From Mycobacterium sp. WUMAC-067 (lineage in GTDB: Bacteria; Actinomycetota; Actinomycetes; Mycobacteriales; Mycobacteriaceae): a stretch of 64,000 bases of DNA. A program made the position numbers and the translations under genes. The stretch is from positions 33,140 to 97,139 of the forward strand of contig NZ_JAEKMI010000020.1 of NCBI RefSeq assembly GCF_020217485.1, given 5' to 3'. The notes below the pieces were generated by a model that saw only the letters and a program-made list of their open reading frames with translations, had not been told where the DNA came from and made no database searches. Below are positions 51,884 to 61,400 of this stretch, one piece after another (the stretch's first letter is position 1; every line of letters begins with the position of its first letter).

Positions 51884-52686
51884 CTAGATGAAATCCGATC
51901 CGCCGTCCACGTTGACCGTCGCCCCGGTGACATAGCCATTTCGCCGCGATGCGAGGTACGCGGTGATGGACGCGACCTCTTCGGGAAGGCCGGCACGGCC
52001 GAGATCACAGGGCTGGTGAAAGTTGTTGTCGATCCAGGTCATGACGTCGACCGGATCGGTGGCATCGAGCCCATCGGCGGCGAGGATGCCTTTGAGGTTT
52101 TCGGTGAAGCTGGCGGTCACGATGGTCCCCGGACACACACAGTTGACCAGAATGCCGACCTTGGCAAGGCTTTTCGACAGATTCTTGGTATACTGGCCAA
52201 CGCCGCCTTCGATGCAGTGTAGGCGACGATCCGCGGGTTCTGGCGCTGAATCGAGTGCGCCGAGAACGTCACCACGCGGGCCCACTCCGCGGCGCGCAGC
52301 AGCGGCAGCGAGGCGCGGATTGATCGCACCGCCGACATCGTGCCGAGGCTGAACGCCTCGTCCCACTGGGTGTCGTCCATCTGCTCGAAATAGCCGTCGC
52401 CGGGCCCGATTGTGTGGATCAGGCTGTTGAGGTGCCCCCAACGGTCGGCGACGGCGGCGAAACCCGCGGCGATGGAGGCGGGATCGGTCATATCCACGCT
52501 GATCCCCACGGCGTCCGAGGCGCCGGCCTGGTGCAGCGACGCCACGGCGGCATCGAGCGCACCCCGGCTCCTGGCCATCACCGCCACCCTGGCCCCTTCG
52601 GCCGCAAGGGTTTCGGCGATGGCCAGTCCCATACCTTTGCTGCCGCCGGTGACCACGGCCGTCGATCCCGCAAGACCCAGGTCCAT
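51884..52686 (-). pseudogene. Short-chain dehydrogenase/reductase, frameshifted
   Basis: An SDR of about 267 residues split between two frames. Codons from ATG 52686 give MDLGLAGSTAVVTGGSKGMG (cofactor motif) through the catalytic YTASKAALAS, then lose the family pattern. The other frame resumes at once with TKNLSKSLAKVGILVNCVCP and runs to the normal SDR end GYVTGATVNVDGGSDF. The junction reads AGT-AT-ACC-AAG where AGT-ATG-ACC-AAG is expected, so one base is missing near 52189-52190. The catalytic Tyr-Lys are kept but a third of the fold is lost. Sequencing error is an alternative. Last gene of the operon from 55729. Confidence 0.85.
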
Positions 52687-52702
52687 CGCTAGTCCCTTTC
52701 CA

Positions 52703-53371
52703 TCACGTCGAACACACTTGTTCGATCGCTTCGTTCGCGGCGCCGAGCCCGCGTAGGCAGAACCGTTGAATGCCCCGGCGCAGGTCGTCGCGAGCGCCGG
52801 CGGCCTTCACCCAGTGCCGGTCGATTCCCGCCCACACCACCCCATGGACGAACTGGGCGTCCGCCACCGGATCGACCCCGTGGAAGACGCCGTCGTGCAG
52901 GCCGCGCCGAATTGCGTCGCGCAGCGGCGCGAGCATCTCCGCATATGCGGGCTGAACCACCCCGGGAGACGTGAAGATCTGCGTTTGAGCCTCTAACGAC
53001 AGGCGCCGCAGATCATTCTTGAGGCGCTCATCGAATGCTAAGTCGAGTCTGGCGTCGATCCATGCCGCGACGGCCTCGATTTCAGTTGCAGCACCGGACA
53101 TTCGACGTTTGAGCCGCCGCTTTTCGGTGTGCGCACTCTCCAGGAAGACCGCGGCAACCAGTTCGTCCTTGGAACCGAAATGCCGATAGAACGCCCGCGT
53201 GCTCAACGCGGCCCGTTTCAGGACGGCGGCGATGCTGAGTCCTTCGACTCCATGCTCGCGCAGCGTTGTCGACGCCGCAGCCAGGATCTGGCGGCGAACC
53301 GTCGGATCAGGACCCAACTTCTCGCGTCGCCGCGTGCGGGGAGCGCTCACCGGGTCACGCCGTCGCGTCAT
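52703..53371 (-). CDS. TetR family transcriptional regulator
   Basis: 222-residue regulator. The N-terminal helix-turn-helix is about residues 24-70 (ILAAASTTLREHGVEGLSIA, then AVLKRAALSTRAFYRHFGSK). The C-terminal domain is helical with no recognised ligand. ATG 53371 overlaps the sulfotransferase gene by 17 bases; GTG 53350, just after that gene's stop, is an equally reasonable start. As third gene of the operon it probably represses its own operon through the palindrome at 55758-55786, which is inference. Confidence 0.9.
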   Translation of the reverse strand: MTRRRDPVSAPRTRRREKLGPDPTVRRQILAAASTTLREHGVEGLSIAAVLKRAALSTRAFYRHFGSKDELVAAVFLESAHTEKRRLKRRMSGAATEIEAVAAWIDARLDLAFDERLKNDLRRLSLEAQTQIFTSPGVVQPAYAEMLAPLRDAIRRGLHDGVFHGVDPVADAQFVHGVVWAGIDRHWVKAAGARDDLRRGIQRFCLRGLGAANEAIEQVCST

Positions 53372-54500
53372 AGGAGGCGAGATAGTCCGCAAACCGTGCA
53401 CGGACACCGTCGGGTGTCAGGCCGTAGTCGGCCAGGTCGTAGTCATGTGCGCCACGTGAGCCGGGTCGGTGATCCGCGGCCCAACGCTCGACGGAAGAAA
53501 GGGTGCCATCGGTGAAGGTCAAACCAAGGGCGTCGTAGCTGGTTCGCAGCGTGCCTACCGGATCGGACTGCAGATCGGCAAACGAGACATCGGCGAAACG
53601 GTCATCGCCCACCCGGCCGCGGAAGTCCATGGCGCGCCGCACGCCTTCTGCCCAGCTGTCGACTTGCTCGGCGCCAAGTTCTTCGTCATCGGTGCGGTCG
53701 CTACTCCAGCTGCGCACATACCGGATCAGGCTGCAGACCGAGCCCATCACCTTGGCCGGATCGCGATGGCTCCAAAGGAATTTCGCATTCGGATACGCCT
53801 CGACTAGGGCGTCGAGGGCGAACATGTGCACTGGAGTCTTGAGGTGCCACAGCACCGGCGGGCAATGCCACTGCAGGAGCTTGAGCACCCGCCGATGGAA
53901 TAGATAGGTCCCGCGCATGTCACAGTCCATCAGCCACGCGAGATACCCGGGTGCGCGAACCGCCCCGTCAAAGTGGAAGGTGCGAAAGCTCATTCCCATG
54001 AGGTCTTGGCATTCGGTCGGGGCCGTGGGCTCGGAGTTGTACAGCGTCTTCATCAACGGGAACATGTTGTCGAGCATCTTGAGACCGGCTTCGGCCTGCG
54101 CGATCCGGGGATCGCTGTGCTGGGTCGCGGCCTCCGGCGGCGGGACGGGTGCTTGGGATTCCCACATCCGAAGCGACCGGAATTGGGGATCGGCGGCCAC
54201 CAATTGGCTCAGGGCTGTGGTGCCGGTGCGGGGCAACCCGATGACGAAGACGGGGCCACCGACCACCTGATCGTCGATCTCGGGGTGTTGCCGGTAGGTG
54301 TCCTCAACATTGAGGCGCTGGATCAAGGCGTTGCTGACGGTGGCGTGCTGGATGACCCGGCCGATCTCGTTGAGGTCGGCCTCGGTGTTTAGCGCTTCAA
54401 CAATGCGCTCGAGTCCCTCGCGGTAGTAGGGCGAGCCGAAGTCCTCGAGACCCGTTGCGGCACGGGCCCCGTCCTCCAATTCGTCGGCGTCGAACATCAT
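53355..54500 (-). CDS. Sulfotransferase family protein
   Basis: PAPS-dependent sulfotransferase of the large Sulfotransfer_3 group common in mycobacteria, 381 residues. The 5'-phosphosulfate loop is VFVIGLPRTGTTALSQLV (about residues 83-100). The 3'-phosphate motif is LWSHRDPAKVMGSVCSLIRY. The acceptor is unknown. ATG 54500 overlaps the stop of the DUF1214 gene in ATGA, so the two are co-translated and may act on the same compound. Confidence 0.92.
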   Translation of the reverse strand: MMFDADELEDGARAATGLEDFGSPYYREGLERIVEALNTEADLNEIGRVIQHATVSNALIQRLNVEDTYRQHPEIDDQVVGGPVFVIGLPRTGTTALSQLVAADPQFRSLRMWESQAPVPPPEAATQHSDPRIAQAEAGLKMLDNMFPLMKTLYNSEPTAPTECQDLMGMSFRTFHFDGAVRAPGYLAWLMDCDMRGTYLFHRRVLKLLQWHCPPVLWHLKTPVHMFALDALVEAYPNAKFLWSHRDPAKVMGSVCSLIRYVRSWSSDRTDDEELGAEQVDSWAEGVRRAMDFRGRVGDDRFADVSFADLQSDPVGTLRTSYDALGLTFTDGTLSSVERWAADHRPGSRGAHDYDLADYGLTPDGVRARFADYLASYDATA

Positions 54501-55729
54501 GTGCCGAACCTTTCGTGCACGGCCCGGGCACGTGCCGCGAGCGTCACTTTCCGCTGTTCTCGGCTGACCCTTTCGGTATCCGAAGGCAATTCCGCGTCAA
54601 GATCGGGGAAGGGCACGAGTCGCGTCGTCGGTGTCGGTGCCGTCTTGGTTCGCACGCAACGAAGGATGATCGGTCCGTTGCTGTGGCCGGCGGTGTCGAG
54701 CCAATTCGCCACGCCGGGATCGCGTTCACACAGCACCACGCGCACCAAACCATCGGAATCCACCACCGCCTGATGGGCATTCAGGCTCGACTGGTGGCGC
54801 CCGTAGTGAATCGTCTCCCACCACGGGTTTCCGATGGAAAAGCTCCAGTAAACGCCTTCTGGCGGTTCGACTTCCACGATGAGCGCCTGGTGCGGACGCA
54901 GCTCCCACCGCCCGATCACCGGCCTGTTCTCCGCCGCCGCCCCGATATCCGTGCGGTCGATGGGGGGCAAAAAACCGTTGGCCGGTGCGGCGGCGCCAAA
55001 TTGCAGAAAGAACGTCAGGTTGTCGCGAACGAAGTCACCGAGGGCTTCCAGCTGCCTCGACAGCGCCACGCCGGGTTCGACCGGACGTTTTGTCGCCGCC
55101 ATCGCGTCACCGAGCCGCTCGATGCGCAGCGACGATGCCACCTCGGAATCCCAGTCGTAGAAAAAGTGTCGCACGGTCAGCGTGGGATGTTCGCCTTCGA
55201 TAGGCATCCAATTGCCTGCTCGCCCCGTCGGTTCGGAGGCCGAGAGCACCACCTCGAAGTTGCCGTGGGCATCAATCTCGAGCTCGTCAACCAGCTCGTT
55301 CGCTGTTGCCGCGATCCCATTCATTGTCTGTAGCCCGACGTAGCGTGCGGTGCCGCGATTGCCGAACAATCGATAACTCTCTCCGCCGCGAAGCACGGCG
55401 CGGGTGTAGATGCAGTCCGGGCACTCCATTCCCCAGGTCACGACGTCATCTGTGCTGGTGCGTTGAACGCGCAGCGTCGGATCCGGATCGAACCGCAACA
55501 CTTCGTCTATGCCCGCGGTGAGCAGTACCAACAGATGCCGGATCCCGGCGGCAAGGTCGATCTGATGGTGATTCGCCGGGTCGGATTCCACGATTTGGGC
55601 TGCTTCACGTAGCCGAGTGAGGAGATGCGACCACGCCAGAGCTAGATCGGCGCAATCGGATTCGGCCGACAACGCCGCCTCGCCGATGGAGAACGGCAGC
55701 CACGTCAGCGGCTTGTTGGGATCGCTCAC
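54497..55729 (-). CDS. DUF1214-type protein
   Basis: 410-residue protein with no signal peptide or membrane helix. The C-terminal region (about 280-375: YWSFSIGNPWWETIHYGRH, then AHQAVVDSDGLVRVVLCERD) resembles DUF1214 proteins often found with sulfotransferases and lipid or steroid genes in actinobacteria. ECPDCIYTRAVLRGGESYRL lies in the middle part. GTG 55729 is the start, just after the palindromic operator. It is the first gene of the operon DUF1214-sulfotransferase-TetR-SDR. Biochemical role unknown. Confidence 0.82.
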   Translation of the reverse strand: MSDPNKPLTWLPFSIGEAALSAESDCADLALAWSHLLTRLREAAQIVESDPANHHQIDLAAGIRHLLVLLTAGIDEVLRFDPDPTLRVQRTSTDDVVTWGMECPDCIYTRAVLRGGESYRLFGNRGTARYVGLQTMNGIAATANELVDELEIDAHGNFEVVLSASEPTGRAGNWMPIEGEHPTLTVRHFFYDWDSEVASSLRIERLGDAMAATKRPVEPGVALSRQLEALGDFVRDNLTFFLQFGAAAPANGFLPPIDRTDIGAAAENRPVIGRWELRPHQALIVEVEPPEGVYWSFSIGNPWWETIHYGRHQSSLNAHQAVVDSDGLVRVVLCERDPGVANWLDTAGHSNGPIILRCVRTKTAPTPTTRLVPFPDLDAELPSDTERVSREQRKVTLAARARAVHERFGT

Positions 55730-55757
55730 GATTGCCTGTTTCTGTCGGTGCCATACT

Positions 55758-55786
55758 CTTAAATGAAAATAACGTTTTCGTTTAAG
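55758..55786. promoter_or_regulatory. 29-bp palindromic operator candidate upstream of DUF1214 operon
   Basis: CTTAAATGAAAA and TTTTCGTTTAAG flank TAACG; the arms match at 11 of 12 positions. It lies 28 bases upstream of the GTG of the first operon gene, in a strikingly AT-rich patch. Size and symmetry suit a TetR dimer pair, probably the regulator encoded at 52703-53371. Confidence 0.7.
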
Positions 55787-55855
55787 TGGTTATGACTATC
55801 GCAGCGCAGCGGCGACGATGTCAACGCTGAGCCTCAACAGCGGTAGGTTGGCACC

Positions 55856-56236
55856 GTGACACCGACCTTCGCCGATCTCGCCAAGGCGCAATACATCCTG
55901 TTGACCACCTTCACCAAGGACGGCAGGCCCAAGCCGACGCCGATCTGGGCCGCCCCGGATCAAGACCGGCTCCTGGTCATCACCCAGGAAACGTCGTGGA
56001 AGGTCAAGCGGATCCGCAACACCCCGCGCGTCACGCTGGCCACCTGCACGATGAACGGCCGCCCGACCAGCGAGGCCGTCGAGGGGACCGCCGTCATCCT
56101 CGACAAGTCGCACACGGGCGCGGTCTACGACGCGATCGGCAAGCGCTACGGCATCGTGGGCAAAGTGTTCAACCTCTTCAGCAAGCTGCGCGGCGGCATG
56201 GAAAACAACGTGGGGCTCGAGCTGAAAGTGGCTTGA
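55856..56236 (+). CDS. PPOX-class F420-dependent FDOR protein (Rv2061c-like)
   Basis: Split beta-barrel flavin/F420-binding protein of 126 residues. Typical stretches are AQYILLTTFTKDGRPKPTPI, WAAPDQDRLLVITQETSWKV and KRIRNTPRVTLATC. It belongs to the F420-utilising FDOR-B group by these motifs; the substrate is unknown. GTG 55856 starts it. In M. tuberculosis the homologue lies beside cobN; here the accessory operon is inserted between. Convergent with the dienelactone hydrolase, stops 3 bases apart. Confidence 0.9.
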   Translation: MTPTFADLAKAQYILLTTFTKDGRPKPTPIWAAPDQDRLLVITQETSWKVKRIRNTPRVTLATCTMNGRPTSEAVEGTAVILDKSHTGAVYDAIGKRYGIVGKVFNLFSKLRGGMENNVGLELKVA

Positions 56237-56239
56237 ACA

Positions 56240-56947
56240 CTACGTCGTTGCCCCCGCCGCCAGGTGTTCGCCGAAGAACGCGAAAACGCGGCGCCAGGCG
56301 TCCTCGGTGGCGGCCTCGTCGTAACCGAAACCGGTGATCCGAAGCAGGCCCTGGGCGGGCAGCTCGTTGGCGAAGCTGTGCCCGGCACCGGGATAGACCT
56401 TCACATCGGCGGTGATGTTCTTGTCGGCGATCGTCTTGCGCAGCTTCTCGGGCGCACCCCGTCCCAGCGGGTCGCGGCCGCCCAAGCTGGCCACGATCGG
56501 GCACGCCCCGTCGAGCGTCTTGTCGAGGTTGCGGGGCAGGGGAGTGCTGTAGAACGGCGCGGCGGCGCCAAAACCCTTGGGCGACATCACCAGTGCGAAT
56601 TGTCCGCCCATGCAGAAGCCCGCGATGCCGACCTGGCCGGAACATTCCGGCATGGCTTTCAGGTGATCGCGCGCGGCGAGGATGTCATCGAGGGCTCGGC
56701 CGCGTTGCGTCTGCAGCTCCTTCATGACCCTGGAGATGCAGCGGATCCGGCCGCCGCGCGCGTACATGTTCGGGGTGAGCGCCAGATAACCCGCCCGGGC
56801 GATGCGGTCGTTCGTCGACTGCTTGTCGCGGCCGTAGCCGAACGCGTCGTGGATCACCACGACGCCCGGCCACGGCCCCTGCCCCGGTGGCGTGCTCAGT
56901 AACGCATCGATCGGTCCGTCGGGGGTATCGATCTGAATCGTCGTCAT
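56240..56947 (-). CDS. Dienelactone hydrolase family protein (Rv2054-like)
   Basis: Alpha/beta hydrolase of 235 residues. The nucleophile elbow GFCMGG carries a cysteine at the nucleophile position, the DLH signature. The Asp is in ASLGGRDPLG-type context and the His is in VYPGAGHSFANE. The N-terminal MTTIQIDTPDGPIDALLSTP fixes the start at ATG 56947. It may hydrolyse cyclic esters or lactones; the physiological substrate is unknown. Divergent from fxsA with 73 bases between. Confidence 0.9.
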   Translation of the reverse strand: MTTIQIDTPDGPIDALLSTPPGQGPWPGVVVIHDAFGYGRDKQSTNDRIARAGYLALTPNMYARGGRIRCISRVMKELQTQRGRALDDILAARDHLKAMPECSGQVGIAGFCMGGQFALVMSPKGFGAAAPFYSTPLPRNLDKTLDGACPIVASLGGRDPLGRGAPEKLRKTIADKNITADVKVYPGAGHSFANELPAQGLLRITGFGYDEAATEDAWRRVFAFFGEHLAAGATT

Positions 56948-57020
56948 AGCGTCATCTAACTGCAATCGCGGGGGACAGCACCACGGGAACTCGGGCGCGG
57001 TCCACAGACGTTGGCCTGAC

Positions 57021-57539
57021 ATGGTGTCGCGGCTGTTGCTGATTTATGCCGTCGTCGAACTCGCGGTGATCTTCGCGCTGGTGTCGACGATCGGATGGGG
57101 TTGGACCCTGCTGACGCTGTTGGCGACGTTCCTGCTCGGGTGGGGCATCGTCGCCCCGATGGCAGGGTCCCACCTCATCCGTCGGATCGGGCAATTGCGC
57201 TCCGGATTCGCCGGATCACGCAACGCGGCCGGCGACGGCGCGCTGGTCAGTGTGGCCGCGCTTCTTGTTCTCATTCCCGGGCTGGTCAGCACGGCGCTGG
57301 GGTTGTTGCTGCTCATTCCGCCGGTGCGGTCTGTGGCCGGCCCCGGGTTGGGCGCCATCGCGGTGCGCACGTTGCGGCGCCAGATGCCGGGAATCAGTTA
57401 CGCGACCACTTTCCGCTCGAATCCGTATCCGGCGTCTTACCCGGGTGACACCCGCGGCCACAGCGACTACATCGACGGCGAGGTCATCGACGTCCAAGAC
57501 GTCGGGCCGGTGCGAACCCAGCGCTTCGACGGGCGCTGA
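57021..57539 (+). CDS. fxsA: FxsA family membrane protein
   Basis: 172-residue inner membrane protein of the FxsA (Rv2053c) family. Transmembrane helices span about 4-22 and 27-45 and a longer hydrophobic region 78-105 (LVSVAALLVLIPGLVSTALG). The C-terminal tail is hydrophilic (residues 125-172). In E. coli FxsA affects phage F exclusion; the mycobacterial role is unknown. ATG 57021 is the start. The amidohydrolase follows in the same direction after 49 bases. Confidence 0.92.
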   Translation: MVSRLLLIYAVVELAVIFALVSTIGWGWTLLTLLATFLLGWGIVAPMAGSHLIRRIGQLRSGFAGSRNAAGDGALVSVAALLVLIPGLVSTALGLLLLIPPVRSVAGPGLGAIAVRTLRRQMPGISYATTFRSNPYPASYPGDTRGHSDYIDGEVIDVQDVGPVRTQRFDGR

Positions 57540-57588
57540 GCCGGCGGGGCAAACCGCATTTGCCCTTGCACGTAGCTTTGGGGCTGTG

Positions 57589-59313
57589 ATGGATGGCCCC
57601 CCTCCTCCTCAGGCCGTTTCACGGCCTGCATCGTCACGGCACGTGACCGATGGTCCCGCTCCTCCTCAGGCCGTTTCACGGCCTGCGTCGTCACGGCACG
57701 TGACCAATGGCCCCGATAGTCCGGCGACCCTGCTCATCAACGGCCGGGTGCACAGTCCCGCTCACCCCGACGCGACCGCAATGGCGGTCCGCGGCGGCGT
57801 CATCGCGTGGCTGGGCAGCGACGAGGTCGGCCGCACCATGTTCCCCGATGCCGACATCGAGGACGTCGACGGCGGTTTCGTGGCGCCGGGATTCGTCGAC
57901 AGCCACATCCATCTGACCGCCACCGGGCTGACCCTGAGCGGGCTGGACCTGCGGCGGGCAGGCTCGCGCGCGCAGTGCCTGCAGATGGTCGCCGACTACG
58001 CCGCCGCCCATCCGGGCGAACCGGTGTGGGGGCATGGGTGGGATGAAACGTCGTGGCCGGACAACACCCCGCCCGGCACCAGCGACCTCGACGCCGTCCT
58101 CGGCGACCGGCCCGCGTACCTGGCCCGCGTGGACGTGCACTCCGCGGCGGCCTCGACGGGCCTGCGACGGCTCGTCGACGAACTCCCGTCGGCGACCGGT
58201 TTCAGCGCGGAGCGCCCGCTTGCCGGCGACGCACACCATCTGGTGCGCGCCGTCGCCCGCGACCTGCTGACCGCCGAGCAGCTCGCCGAGGCCCGCGCCG
58301 CGGCACTGCGGGCCGCCGCGGCGGCCGGGATCGTCGCGGTGCACGAGTGCGCCGGACCCCAGATCGGCGGGATCGACGACTGGCTGCAACTGCGTGCCCT
58401 CGATCAGGGTGTCGAAGTGATCGGCTACTGGGGCGAGCCGGTGCGCACCCCCGCCCAGGCCCGGGAGCTGATGGACGCGACCGGGGCTCGCGGGCTGGCC
58501 GGTGACCTGTTCGTCGACGGGGCGCTCGGATCGCGCACCGCCTGGCTGCACGAGCCCTATGCCGACGCGCCGGACCGCACGGGCACCTGCTACCTGGACC
58601 CCGACGACGTGGAGGCCCACGTTCGGGCGTGCACCGAGGCCGAGATCACCGCCGGGTTCCATGTCATCGGAGACGCCGCCGTCGCCACCGTGGTGGGCGC
58701 CTTCGAACGGGTCGCCGCGGACCTCGGGCCGGTCGCCGTCGCCCGCTGCGGCCACCGCCTCGAGCACGTCGAGATGATCAACGCCGAGCAGGCCGCCAGC
58801 CTGGGCCAGTGGGGCGTCATCGCCAGCGTGCAGCCCAATTTCGATGCGCTCTGGGGCGGCGCCGACGGCATGTACGCCCGCCGGCTCGGCGCCGAGCGAG
58901 GCAGTCGGCTCAACCCGTTTGCGCTGTTAGCATCCCAAGGCGTGCCCCTCGCGCTAGGTTCCGACGCCCCGGTGACGGGTTTCGACCCGTGGACGAGCGT
59001 GCGCGCGGCCGTCAACCATCGCACCGCGGGCAGCGCGGTCTCGGCGCGGGCCGCGTTTGCTGCCGCCACCCGCGGCGGCTGGCGGGCCGCCGGTGTGCGC
59101 GACGGCAAGGCGGGCACCCTGACGCCGGGCGCGCCGGCGTCGTACGCCATCTGGGATGCCGGGGCGCTGGAGGTGCACGCACCCCGCGACACCGTGCAGC
59201 GCTGGTCGACCGATCCGCGTTCCCGCGTGCCCGCGTTGCCGCGCCTGGGCCCGAACGATGCCCTACCGCAGTGCCGGCGAACGGTGCATCGGGGCGCTGT
59301 CATCCATGGCTAG
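57589..59313 (+). CDS. Amidohydrolase family protein (Amidohydro_3, Rv2052c-like)
   Basis: Metal-dependent hydrolase of the YtcJ-like amidohydrolase group, 574 residues from ATG 57589. Metal ligands are in [13 protein letters not shown], with further sites in [21 protein letters not shown] and [15 protein letters not shown]. The first 38 codons come from two copies of a 57-bp repeat (see 57592-57705) and look unlike protein. The true start may be the GTG at 57702 ([18 protein letters not shown]), giving about 537 residues, close to the family length. It overlaps lnt by 8 bases. Confidence 0.85.
   Translation: MDGPPPPQAVSRPASSRHVTDGPAPPQAVSRPASSRHVTNGPDSPATLLINGRVHSPAHPDATAMAVRGGVIAWLGSDEVGRTMFPDADIEDVDGGFVAPGFVDSHIHLTATGLTLSGLDLRRAGSRAQCLQMVADYAAAHPGEPVWGHGWDETSWPDNTPPGTSDLDAVLGDRPAYLARVDVHSAAASTGLRRLVDELPSATGFSAERPLAGDAHHLVRAVARDLLTAEQLAEARAAALRAAAAAGIVAVHECAGPQIGGIDDWLQLRALDQGVEVIGYWGEPVRTPAQARELMDATGARGLAGDLFVDGALGSRTAWLHEPYADAPDRTGTCYLDPDDVEAHVRACTEAEITAGFHVIGDAAVATVVGAFERVAADLGPVAVARCGHRLEHVEMINAEQAASLGQWGVIASVQPNFDALWGGADGMYARRLGAERGSRLNPFALLASQGVPLALGSDAPVTGFDPWTSVRAAVNHRTAGSAVSARAAFAAATRGGWRAAGVRDGKAGTLTPGAPASYAIWDAGALEVHAPRDTVQRWSTDPRSRVPALPRLGPNDALPQCRRTVHRGAVIHG
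57592..57705 (+). repeat. Tandem 57-bp direct repeat
   Basis: Two adjacent 57-base units (57592-57648 and 57649-57705) differ at 3 positions. Each contains the hairpin CAGGCCG-TTTCA-CGGCCTG and ends CACGTGACC. The length is a multiple of three, so the amidohydrolase frame stays open through both copies ([15 protein letters not shown] twice). Confidence 0.95.
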
Positions 59314-61336
59314 GCATTCGTCGGGCGGCGACGAGCCCCCGGACCAAGGCGAGCCCCCGGACGAAGGCGAGTCCCCGGACCCAACCGGTGGGACCGACCC
59401 GGTGGACGAGCAGATCGACCCGATCAGCGACGAGGCCGAATCGGAGCGCGACGACGAACCCGCCGACGTTCACCCCGGGGAACCGGAACGGCCCGGCGAA
59501 CACGCGAGGTTGACCCATCGACTGCGGACCGGGGCGCGCCGGACGGCGACCGGGCTGGTCGCCGCGGTGATCGCGAGGTTGCCCGCCGCCCAAGCCGCGA
59601 TGCTGCCACGGCTGACCCGGTTGATCGGCGCCGTGGTGGCCGGCCTGCTGCTGTGCGCCAGCTTCCCGACGCTGAACTGGTGGTGGGGTGCCGTCGTCGC
59701 CGCGGCGTTGCTGGCGTGGGTGCTGACTCACCCCGCGACGACGCCGGGCGGCGGGCTGGGCTACGCGTTCCTCTTCGGCCTGGCCTTCTACCTGCCGCTG
59801 CTGCCGTGGGTCGGGCTCCTGGTCGGTTCCGTCCCGTGGCTTGCACTGGCGGCCGTATCGGCGCTGTTTCCGGCCGCCTTCGGTCTGTTCGCCGTCCTCG
59901 TTCGCCGGCTGCCCGGCTGGCCGATCTGGTTCGCGCTGCTGTGGGCGGCCCAGGAGTGGCTGAAGTCGGTTTTCCCGTTCGGCGGCTTCCCCTGGGGGTC
60001 GGTGGCCTTCGGCCAAACGCACGGACCGTTCCTGCCGCTGGTTCAGCTCGGCGGCGTCGCGCTGCTGTCCATGGCGATCATGCTGGTGGGTTTCAGCGCG
60101 ACCGCCATCGCGCTGGAGATCGTGAAGTGGTGGCGCTCGGGCCACCCGGCGCACGCCGCCGCAGACCAAGCCGAAAGTGAGCCGCCGCCGCCCGCGGTGG
60201 TGCTGCCCGGCATCTGCATCTGCCTGGTGCTGTTCGCGTCGGTCATGGTCTGGCCGCAGGTGCGGCACGCGGGCACCGGGTCGGGAGGTGAGCCGTCGGT
60301 GACCGTCGCGGCGGTGCAGGGCAACGTGCCGCGGCTGGGTTTCGAGTTCAACGAGCAGCGACGGGCGGTGCTGGACAACCACGTCCGCGAGACGCTGGCG
60401 CTGGCCGACGACGTGCGCGCCGGGGCCGCTCCGCAACCGCAATTCGTGATCTGGCCGGAAGATTCGTCGGACATCGACCCGCTGGTCAACCCGGATGCCG
60501 CGCTGGAGATATCGCAGGCCGCGGCGGCGATCGGCGCCCCGATCCTGATCGGCAGCGTGCTCGAAGTCCCCGGACGCCCCCCGGAGGATCCCCACTACAC
60601 GAACACCATGATCGTGTGGAACCCGGCCACCGGCCCGGCCGAACGCCACGACAAGGAAATCGTGCAGCCGTTCGGCGAGTACCTGCCGATGCCGTGGCTG
60701 TTCAAGCATCTGTCGGGGTACGCGGGCCGCGCCGGAACCATGGTGCCCCGGCCCGGTAGCGACGTGGTCCACATGGCCGGGGTTCCGGTCGGGGTCGCGA
60801 CGTGCTGGGAAGTGATCTTCGACCGCGTCCCCCGACACGCGGTCCTGGGCGGCGCCCAGCTACTGGCCGTGCCGGCCAACAACGCCACCTTCAACAAGAA
60901 GATGAGCGAACAGCAGCTGGCGTTCGCCAAGGTCAGGGCCGTCGAGCACGACCGCTACGTGGTGGTCGCGGGCACCACGGGAATCAGCGCCGTGATCGCC
61001 CCCGACGGCGGCGAGTTGGCGCGTACCGACTTCTTCCAGCCCGCGTACCTGGACATGCCGGTGCGCCTCAAGACCAAGTTGACGCCGGCAACCCGCTGGG
61101 CGCCGTTGCTGCAGTGGGTCATCGTGGCAGCGGCCGGGGCGGTCATTTTGGCCGGGATACGGCACAATGGATGGTTCCCGCGTCGGATTCGTCTCAGGCC
61201 GAGGCCCTCGGGTCGATCGACACGTCCTTCCAAAACGGCCGGTACGACCCTGGGCACACACCCGCCCGACGAGCACGACTCAGACACCGCGCCCGACGAG
61301 GGCGGGGATCGCACGCCGGCAGACGACGGCGGGTGA
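59306..61336 (+). CDS. lnt: Apolipoprotein N-acyltransferase
   Basis: Adds the third acyl chain to the N-terminal cysteine of lipoproteins, at the outer face of the membrane. 676 residues. A disordered acidic N terminus ([18 protein letters not shown] repeats) is followed by about six helices (roughly 110-310). The nitrilase domain has the triad Glu (IWPEDSSD), Lys (FNKKMSEQQ) and Cys ([11 protein letters not shown]). In M. tuberculosis this gene is fused to ppm1 (Rv2051c); here it stops at 61336. ATG 59306 overlaps the amidohydrolase 3' end. Confidence 0.95.
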   Translation: MARHSSGGDEPPDQGEPPDEGESPDPTGGTDPVDEQIDPISDEAESERDDEPADVHPGEPERPGEHARLTHRLRTGARRTATGLVAAVIARLPAAQAAMLPRLTRLIGAVVAGLLLCASFPTLNWWWGAVVAAALLAWVLTHPATTPGGGLGYAFLFGLAFYLPLLPWVGLLVGSVPWLALAAVSALFPAAFGLFAVLVRRLPGWPIWFALLWAAQEWLKSVFPFGGFPWGSVAFGQTHGPFLPLVQLGGVALLSMAIMLVGFSATAIALEIVKWWRSGHPAHAAADQAESEPPPPAVVLPGICICLVLFASVMVWPQVRHAGTGSGGEPSVTVAAVQGNVPRLGFEFNEQRRAVLDNHVRETLALADDVRAGAAPQPQFVIWPEDSSDIDPLVNPDAALEISQAAAAIGAPILIGSVLEVPGRPPEDPHYTNTMIVWNPATGPAERHDKEIVQPFGEYLPMPWLFKHLSGYAGRAGTMVPRPGSDVVHMAGVPVGVATCWEVIFDRVPRHAVLGGAQLLAVPANNATFNKKMSEQQLAFAKVRAVEHDRYVVVAGTTGISAVIAPDGGELARTDFFQPAYLDMPVRLKTKLTPATRWAPLLQWVIVAAAGAVILAGIRHNGWFPRRIRLRPRPSGRSTRPSKTAGTTLGTHPPDEHDSDTAPDEGGDRTPADDGG

Positions 61337-61400
61337 CGACACTCCGTCCCACCGGGGACGGCCGACATTCTTTCGATTTCGGGCGACACAGAGGAGCTAC

